A stretch of 18,929 nt of DNA from Flammeovirgaceae bacterium UBA5867 (GTDB lineage: Bacteria > Bacteroidota > Bacteroidia > Cytophagales > Cyclobacteriaceae). The position numbers were made by a program, and so were the translations under genes. Shown here in pieces: positions 14,462-18,929 of this stretch. Location of the stretch: NCBI GenBank assembly GCA_002432545.1, contig DJFR01000075.1, forward strand, positions 1,451 through 20,379, in the 5' to 3' direction. The first letter of the stretch is position 1. Each line of letters opens with the position of its first letter. Under the pieces are notes generated by a model, which did no database searches, had not been told where the DNA came from, and saw nothing but the letters and a program-made list of their open reading frames with translations.

Positions 14462-15217
14462 CTAACCTACTACTTTTTCAAGCTCATCGATTTTAGTCTG
14501 AGCTTCAGATTTTCCAAGCGATAATGAAAGCTTATAGAGTTCTAAAGCTTCACGCTGTGTTTCTTTTTTCTTTCTTGGAGCAAACTTGGTACGGGAAGCC
14601 GCAGTTTCAAGAGCCGCAGCTTGTGCGAAGTACATGTCAGCCTGAGTTTTGTTTGCTTGTGCATTGATCTCAACAACCTTGTTCTCGAGGTTTGCTACAT
14701 CCTGCTCGCGCATTTTAATCACGCCTTCTCTTTCAACAAGTGAAGAATCGCGTTGGCTTACAGTCATAGCCAGTTGTTGATTTTCAGAGCGCATCTTTTC
14801 AACTTCTGTTTGAAGGGAAGCAATTTGTTGTGTGCTTACTTCGAGGTCGTTTTTCAAACGCTTAATGGTAGCGTTGTAACCAGCCGAAGCTCCCTTGGAA
14901 GTCTTAACCGTTTTTTCAAGTTCAGCGATTTTAGTTTCGGTGTCTCTGATGTGACGGTTGATGGCCTGCAGGCGGCTTTTATAGTCTTTGTAAGAAGTAC
15001 CTTCAACAACATCGGTGCGCAGCAATTGACGGCTTGCATCGATCGAGTCGATAAGAGATCCAACTTCTTCCAAAGTCGCAGCAGTTTGCTGACTCATTTG
15101 TAATTCAGTGCGCAGCGAGTCCACTTGCGCGCGGAGTTGTTCTTTTTCCTTGGTGCCACAACTCCAAAGCATACCTATAACGGGTAGTGCAAATACTATT
15201 CTTTTGATCATAGCCAT
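14462..15217 (-). CDS. Predicted coiled-coil lipoprotein, unknown function
   Basis: About 251 residues from the ATG at 15217 (MAMIKRIVFALP). The frame is open 45 bases further, to 15262, but those residues (MCRSLKKALAEHK) would sit before the signal peptide and are rejected. The signal ends in a lipobox-like GMLWSCG, with the lipidated Cys about residue 20. The mature protein is almost entirely heptad-rich and charged: three or four long coiled-coil stretches, then a short helical hairpin (ALELYKLSLSLGKSEAQ) near the C-terminus that resembles half a TPR. No enzyme motif is seen. Such proteins are typical envelope lipoproteins of Bacteroidota that may span the periplasm. It is convergent with the pigment operon, has its own terminator at 14395-14425, and follows the terminator of the gene upstream of it, so it is probably transcribed alone. 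Confidence 0.82.
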   Translation of the reverse strand: MAMIKRIVFALPVIGMLWSCGTKEKEQLRAQVDSLRTELQMSQQTAATLEEVGSLIDSIDASRQLLRTDVVEGTSYKDYKSRLQAINRHIRDTETKIAELEKTVKTSKGASAGYNATIKRLKNDLEVSTQQIASLQTEVEKMRSENQQLAMTVSQRDSSLVEREGVIKMREQDVANLENKVVEINAQANKTQADMYFAQAAALETAASRTKFAPRKKKETQREALELYKLSLSLGKSEAQTKIDELEKVVG

Positions 15218-15415
15218 ATTTGTTTTATGTTCTGCCAAAGCCTTCTTCAAACTTCTGCACAAGTTGATCGGCCGATTCCGAAACGAAGGATGAACAGCTA
15301 TATATGGCGGTTGATTTCGGTTTTATAGCTTTAAATGGATATACCCGAAAAAACAGGAGTTTCGCAACGTTGTGTAAATGTTACTCACATTGGGGATAAT
15401 TCTGTGAAAAAATGA

Positions 15416-15436
15416 GGGCAGCCTTTTGGGCTGCCC
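15416..15436 (-). terminator. Strong intrinsic terminator of the 15464-16057 gene
   Basis: A perfect 8-bp stem, GGGCAGCC (15416-15423) with GGCTGCCC (15429-15436), and a 5-base loop. On the minus strand it is followed by TCATTTTTTCAC, a six-T run. It lies 27 bases beyond the stop of the upstream minus-strand gene. The remaining bases 15218-15415 hold the 5' region of the lipoprotein gene; no convincing promoter was found there. Confidence 0.9.
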
Positions 15437-15463
15437 GCTATATATACTGTATAAAGACTGCGA

Positions 15464-16057
15464 TTACTTCGTCTCTTTCGCAATGAGCTTACCCAGCTCT
15501 TTACCAGCTTTCGCATAAGCTTCCTGCAGACGAACTCCGGTTTCGAAGTCCATACCCATTGCCTGGGCTCCTGGTGATTTCAACATAGTGATCTTGGCAA
15601 TAACCTTAGAAGGATCAGCAGTCTCAACAACAGTGATCTCGGCATCTATATAAGCAGGCTTGCTGGCAACACCTACGTTAAAACCAACTTCTGTACGCGT
15701 TGTGTGAATGATGATGGTATACTGAGCTTTCTCATCTACAGTAGACATCTCGGAATGCTTGGACAACAGTTCGCGGAACTGCGGCTCAAAGCGCTCTTTG
15801 CGATCAGCAAACCATGCTGCCTCAAACTTGTCACCTCTGCCCGCTTCTTTTTCGTCAAGCTCTTTCTTTCTTTTTTCGATGTACGCTTTTTCAGCAAGGT
15901 CCTTTCCACCGATCAACATATTTTCATAGGTGAACTGAGTGTTTACAGATTTCTGACCTTTCAGTGGCTTCAGGCTTCCTTCTGTAATCTTGATTTTCTG
16001 GGCATAACTAGTCAGTGACACGGCCACCAACATGATGGTAAAAATTCTTTTTAGCAT
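15464..16057 (-). CDS. Secreted protein of unknown function
   Basis: 197 residues with a clear signal peptide (MLKRIFTIMLVAVSLTSYA, cleavage before Gln20). The mature protein has a charged helical stretch (residues about 55-85, with EKRKKELDEKEAGRG), then beta-rich segments (YTIIIHTTRTEVG, YIDAEITVVE) and a C-terminal helix (VRLQEAYAKAGKELGKLIAK). Three beta strands followed by a helix ending A-G-K-x-L-x-K-L-I is loosely reminiscent of small periplasmic domains such as DUF4410, where a lipid or envelope role is assumed; this likeness is by eye only. No catalytic residues are evident. It is a single-gene unit: the terminator at 15416-15436 separates it from the next minus-strand gene, and the gene on its other side is divergent. 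Confidence 0.82.
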   Translation of the reverse strand: MLKRIFTIMLVAVSLTSYAQKIKITEGSLKPLKGQKSVNTQFTYENMLIGGKDLAEKAYIEKRKKELDEKEAGRGDKFEAAWFADRKERFEPQFRELLSKHSEMSTVDEKAQYTIIIHTTRTEVGFNVGVASKPAYIDAEITVVETADPSKVIAKITMLKSPGAQAMGMDFETGVRLQEAYAKAGKELGKLIAKETK

Positions 16058-16240
16058 AGTTGATTAAGTTTTGTGTCAAGAAAAGTAAAGTTCTGCACTA
16101 ACACAATAATGTTGACGGTATAAATAGAATATAAAGGTACACCCTTATTACATTAAGCGGGAAGTAATCTTCAAAATGGAAATGTGGTATAGGGTTATCC
16201 CGGAATTGGAAAATTTTTACGGCATAAAAAACTAAAATCT

Positions 16241-16261
16241 GCGTTTTTGACGTTAAAACGC
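16241..16261. repeat. Perfect inverted repeat GCGTTTT-N7-AAAACGC in the divergent intergenic region
   Basis: A 7-base dyad with a 7-base loop lies in the 287-base region between the divergent genes starting at 16057 (minus) and 16345 (plus). A T-rich stretch follows on the plus side (AATTAATTTTTG). It could be an operator shared by both genes or an RNA hairpin. Nothing else in 16058-16344 is recognised; near-matches to the Bacteroidota promoter (TTG, about 19 bases, TAnnTTTG) have wrong spacing. Confidence 0.4.
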
Positions 16262-16344
16262 ACGAATTAATTTTTGTTACCAAAGTTGCAGTACCTGTGT
16301 CGTAGGGATTTTCCTTACTACACAACATAAAAACAAGGTAAACT

Positions 16345-16755
16345 ATGAACACTTATTCTGCCTTCTTATTAGTCGCTTTCCTAGTGATTGTAAAGCCACT
16401 CTCTGCGATGACACAAACGGCTGCCGACAACGAGCGCATAAATTCTGAAATGTCTGCGTACACGCAATCGAACCCGGCATTCAGCAAAATCATTATACTC
16501 TCCAACAGCCTGGCAGGCGATAGCGTGGCAAATACCAATCGCTGCAGCGTGATATTGACAAAACATAACGATGGTAGTCTGAATCTTGACCTCGATCAGA
16601 TCGATGTAACGAATGCTGCCGGCAAACTGAAGAACGAAAAAGTAGTTGTTCATATACTCAGCATGTCGAAGTTTGAAATTGATCTGTCATCACTGCCTTC
16701 CGGGATATACCAGATCAAAACAAAAGCAGGTTCTGTTACCGTAGAGAAGAAGTAG
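16345..16755 (+). CDS. Small secreted protein whose C-terminal half resembles a type IX secretion sorting domain
   Basis: 136 residues: an N-terminal signal peptide (about 1-22, ending PLSA), a short polar linker, then about 95 residues of beta-rich sequence. The last part, with IDVTNAAGKLKNEK, then FEIDLSSLPSGIYQIKT and a closing Lys-rich VTVEKK, follows the pattern of type A T9SS C-terminal domains (v-x-n-x-x-G-k, then l-s-x-l-p-x-G-i-Y-x-i, ending in K/R). The usual N-terminal PNP-like motif of these domains is not clear. There is no cargo domain, so this is either a stand-alone sorting-domain-like protein or an unrelated small beta-sandwich protein. The ATG at 16345 follows an A-rich stretch (AAAAACAAGGTAAACT). 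Function unknown. Confidence 0.78.
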   Translation: MNTYSAFLLVAFLVIVKPLSAMTQTAADNERINSEMSAYTQSNPAFSKIIILSNSLAGDSVANTNRCSVILTKHNDGSLNLDLDQIDVTNAAGKLKNEKVVVHILSMSKFEIDLSSLPSGIYQIKTKAGSVTVEKK

Positions 16756-16813
16756 TGAATTGCTGACCGGTAAAAAGTGTAGATGAAAGTCTGAATATCT
16801 TCTACATGAAACG

Positions 16814-16843
16814 TTATAGTTAACCAGCTGTGCATTACTTTAG
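16814..16843 (+). promoter_or_regulatory. Weak candidate Bacteroidota-type promoter for the beta-propeller gene
   Basis: TTA (16814-16816) and TACTTTAG (16836-16843) are separated by 19 bases and lie just before the ATG at 16865. The consensus is TTG, about 19 bases, TAnnTTTG, so each element has one mismatch. Spacing is right, sequence is imperfect. Confidence 0.25.
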
Positions 16844-16864
16844 CGTATAGGTAAGCATCGCGCT

Positions 16865-18097
16865 ATGCACAAAGTATTTACTACTACTCTTCTTATTGTT
16901 CTGAATGTTATTTGTTCTACTGCCCAGGTTAAAAACACACGAATCGTTGAGGCAGAAAGTTCGGGCGGCAAAGTCAATGTCGCATTCAATTCCAAAAACA
17001 GTCAGTATATAACGGCATCCCTCGGCAACGCCATTTATTATAGTGTCAATGGCGGTGCAGCATGGGAGCGAAGCGCGGCAACATTTCCCGCAGGTGCACA
17101 TTCTGCATTAATTGCTGACAGCAAAGGAGATCTATATTACTTTCTGCAAACTGCAGAAGGTGGCGTTAATAAAATCATAAGCTATACCTCAGGCGATGGC
17201 GGAAAAACCTGGAGCGCAGGTGTACCCGTAAATGCTGAGTCTGCGAAAGACCAGGTGGCTCCGAACGCTACGCTCGATGATAAGAATAACCTCTACCTCA
17301 CGTATATACAGTTCGACAAGTACGCGAGTAGCGATGCTAAATGCCTCTCGCATGTGCAGCTCACTACTTCTTCCAGCGGAAAGAAGTGGAGTACCCCACA
17401 AGAACTTTCGCAAAGCCCCGGAAATTGTATAGATGATCATAACACTGTGGCGGGTAGTACGGCTGTTGTAAGTTTCGATGGCAAAGAATACTGCACGTGG
17501 TCTAATCAAAATAAAATATACCTCGACCGTTCATTCAATGGTAAACTATGGCTGACAAACGATATAGCCATCATACGCCAGTCAGAAGGATGTGACGAAA
17601 ATGTAACCGGGGGTAAGCGCTGCTCCAGCGCACCGGTTCTCTCAACCGATCGAAGCAAAAGTCCCTACAAAGGAAGTTTATATTTAGTCTGGTCAGACTG
17701 GATGCGCAGTGATCAGGACGTATTGTTTGTGCGCTCGCATAACTTTGGTGATAACTGGACATCGTTGCTGAAGATAAACGATGTGGAGGCAGGTCATCAA
17801 TATAATCCCTGGCTTGCTGTAGATCAAACTACCGGGTATGTATATATACTATATTTCAATCGCGATGAAGAGGGAATGACGGATATATACCTTTCCTATT
17901 CAACCGATGGCGGTTCCAGCTTCAAGAATGTAAAGGTTAGCGAAAGCGCATTTAAAACAGACGGTGCTCTTAATGCGAGCTGCCACGTTGCAGCCGGTAA
18001 AGGAACCATTGTAGCTGTGTGGACAAGATCTGATCAGGGTAAAACAAGTATACTTACCACGACTATAAAACACGAAGACCTGGTAAAAATAAAATGA
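16865..18097 (+). CDS. Secreted sialidase-fold (BNR-repeat) beta-propeller protein
   Basis: 410 residues. The signal peptide is about 1-20 (ICSTA, then Gln21). The mature chain contains six Asp-box/BNR-like turns at regular spacing: SVNGGAAW (60-67), SGDGGKTW (109-116), SSSGKKW (169-175), SFNGKLW (223-229), SHNFGDNW (291-298) and STDGGSSF (346-353), as expected for a six-bladed propeller. Six Cys in the mature part (160, 188, 210, 243, 253, 373) could form disulfides. I do not see the FRIP/RIP motif or the full Arg triad of active sialidases, so enzymatic sialidase activity is not supported; binding, or another hydrolase activity on the same fold, remains possible. No T9SS tail is visible: the protein ends HEDLVKIK. 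It is probably periplasmic or surface-located. It appears to be a single-gene unit with a terminator overlapping its stop. Confidence 0.87.
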   Translation: MHKVFTTTLLIVLNVICSTAQVKNTRIVEAESSGGKVNVAFNSKNSQYITASLGNAIYYSVNGGAAWERSAATFPAGAHSALIADSKGDLYYFLQTAEGGVNKIISYTSGDGGKTWSAGVPVNAESAKDQVAPNATLDDKNNLYLTYIQFDKYASSDAKCLSHVQLTTSSSGKKWSTPQELSQSPGNCIDDHNTVAGSTAVVSFDGKEYCTWSNQNKIYLDRSFNGKLWLTNDIAIIRQSEGCDENVTGGKRCSSAPVLSTDRSKSPYKGSLYLVWSDWMRSDQDVLFVRSHNFGDNWTSLLKINDVEAGHQYNPWLAVDQTTGYVYILYFNRDEEGMTDIYLSYSTDGGSSFKNVKVSESAFKTDGALNASCHVAAGKGTIVAVWTRSDQGKTSILTTTIKHEDLVKIK

Positions 18098-18134
18098 TCG
18101 TTACCAGCCTATAGATAGATAAGCCGATAACGAT
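18097..18134. terminator. Probable bidirectional terminator between convergent genes
   Basis: ATCGTTA (18097-18103) pairs perfectly with TAACGAT (18128-18134) across a 24-base loop. T-rich sequence follows on the plus side (TTGTATTTA) and on the minus side (CATTTTATTTTTACC). The long loop weakens the call, but the position between two convergent stops supports it. Confidence 0.5.
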
Positions 18135-18154
18135 TTGTATTTAGTGCGAATTTA

Positions 18155-18862
18155 TTAGCAGTTTTTGCCGTCTACATCACAGGCTTCACCCGCAGTTAAT
18201 TCCTGGCTTACTTCTTTAAATACCTGCATAAACGTATCGGATGATTGCGCTCCTGATACACCATATTTACTATTGATAATATAAAAAGGTACTCCGCTGA
18301 TACCCAGCTTGGACATTTCTTTTTCCATGGCTTCGATAGATTTTAAAGCACTTTCATCTGCCAGGAGTAATTCTACTGATTCGCGTTCAAGACCAGCCTG
18401 TACAGCTACTTCGATCAGATTCTCATCACTTGTAAGATCAGTTCCATCTGTAAAATAAGCTTTGAAGAGACTTTCAACAACCGACAACTCTTTACCTTTT
18501 AACTTGGCAAGCTGTACGATAGCATGAGCTTTGCGTGTATTGGGCGATGTGTTTTGTTTGTCGAAGTTGAAGGTTAATCCTTCTGTTGCTGCAACCTGCG
18601 TGGTGTGATTGGTAATTTGATCGTAACGGTCCTCACTTCCAAATTTATCTACCAGGTAAGCTCTGTGGTTGGCACCGTGTGCAGGCATATGCGGGTTAAG
18701 TTCATAGGGATGATACTCTACTTCAAAAGTATATTCAGATGAAAGTTGCTGCATTGCTTTTTCAAGCCTGCGTTTGCCGATGTAACACCAGGGGCATACT
18801 ACATCTGAAACAACATCGATCCTGATAACAGGCTTGTTCAACATTTTTATAGGTGTGTTCAT
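18155..18862 (-). CDS. DsbA-family oxidoreductase, FrnE-like
   Basis: About 235 residues from the ATG at 18862 (MNTPIK); the frame stays open to 18904 and another ATG lies at 18844. The start is chosen because the thioredoxin-like strand IRIDVVSDVVCPWCYIG begins just after it. The catalytic CPWC pair is Cys23-Cys26 and the cis-Pro loop is GVP (190-192, Pro192), with an alpha-helical insertion between them that contains SPNTRKAHA, a usual FrnE/DsbA-like landmark. There is no signal peptide, so it probably acts in the cytoplasm, as FrnE proteins do in disulfide chemistry or stress resistance. The C-terminus carries two additional Cys (EACDVDGKNC). The enzyme family is firm; its substrate is unknown and it has no evident link to the neighbouring genes. 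Confidence 0.92.
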   Translation of the reverse strand: MNTPIKMLNKPVIRIDVVSDVVCPWCYIGKRRLEKAMQQLSSEYTFEVEYHPYELNPHMPAHGANHRAYLVDKFGSEDRYDQITNHTTQVAATEGLTFNFDKQNTSPNTRKAHAIVQLAKLKGKELSVVESLFKAYFTDGTDLTSDENLIEVAVQAGLERESVELLLADESALKSIEAMEKEMSKLGISGVPFYIINSKYGVSGAQSSDTFMQVFKEVSQELTAGEACDVDGKNC

Positions 18863-18929
18863 GTATAGTTTCGTTTCAATAGCCAAACATGGATCACATT
18901 TCAATAGTTCAGCCCGGCTGCTGTTGCCA

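Noticed and set aside
14426..14467. Short repeated TAACCTAC units suggesting a repeat array
   Set aside because: Only two or three imperfect copies in 40 bases, partly covering the lipoprotein stop; no array structure.
15218..15262. Extended N-terminus of the coiled-coil lipoprotein
   Set aside because: The extension would place 15 charged residues before a clean lipoprotein signal peptide; the ATG at 15217 is preferred.
15218..15463. TAnnTTTG promoters upstream of the minus-strand genes
   Set aside because: Only 6-7 of 8 matches with wrong spacing to a TTG element were found; not strong enough to list.
16098..16352. Minus-strand open frame of 84 codons in the divergent intergenic region
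   Set aside because: No signal peptide, domain or plausible start context, and it overlaps the 5' region of the plus-strand gene; AT-rich chance frame is likelier.
16865..18097. Annotation as an active exo-alpha-sialidase
   Set aside because: BNR turns alone do not show catalysis; the RIP motif and Arg triad were not found.

Overview
The window looks like part of a Bacteroidota chromosome, most likely a Cytophagales-type environmental bacterium. This is inferred from gene content and style: lipoproteins and secreted proteins with signal peptides ending in A-Q, a stand-alone segment resembling a type IX sorting domain, few Shine-Dalgarno-like sites, and an aryl-polyene/flexirubin-type pigment locus. 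No rRNA, tRNA, CRISPR array, transposase or integrase was seen.

Positions 1-14322 form one dense plus-strand operon that enters from the left edge. In order it encodes: a ketosynthase (5'-truncated by the window), a ketosynthase-like chain-length-factor partner lacking the catalytic Cys/His/His, a membrane-anchored NodB polysaccharide deacetylase, a LolA-like carrier, a small lipoprotein, a FabZ-like hot-dog dehydratase, a GT2 glycosyltransferase, a DUF2062 membrane domain, a 1279-residue MMPL transporter-acyltransferase-methyltransferase fusion, a phytoene-desaturase-like FAD oxidoreductase, a membrane-anchored C45 (Ntn-hydrolase) acyltransferase/hydrolase, a holo-ACP synthase and a PaaK-like AMP-forming ligase. 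Most junctions overlap by 4-20 bases. This matches the gene inventory of aryl polyene (ApeO/ApeC/ApeI/ApeL/ApeM/ApeH types) and flexirubin clusters. Inferred model: the ligase activates an aromatic starter, AcpS arms the ACP, the KS/CLF pair and dehydratase build the polyene on ACP, and methyltransferase, acyltransferase, glycosyltransferase, C45 and FAD enzymes tailor it. The MMPL/LolA/lipoprotein set would move the product to the outer membrane. ACP, ketoreductase, starter-forming and dialkylresorcinol genes are not in the window and presumably lie to the left.

The most striking local feature is at 5153-5162. A run of ten A's near the 3' end of the GT2 gene sits where a -1 shift would join GT2 to a DUF2062 domain that has no start codon of its own before its middle. 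This is either programmed slippage or a homopolymer error.

Positions 14323-15463 hold a convergent boundary with a clear terminator for a minus-strand coiled-coil lipoprotein gene, followed by the terminator of a second minus-strand gene (15464-16057, secreted, unknown). Positions 16345-18097 carry two plus-strand secreted proteins: a small sorting-domain-like protein and a BNR/sialidase-fold beta-propeller. A minus-strand FrnE-like DsbA-family oxidoreductase (18155-18862) ends the window. No gene-free stretch exceeds 300 bases; the longest (16058-16344, 287 bases) holds one inverted repeat and otherwise nothing recognised.

The whole window, coding and non-coding, is rich in TATA/ATATA strings. 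In coding sequence this appears as isoleucine ATA codons placed mostly after codons ending in T.
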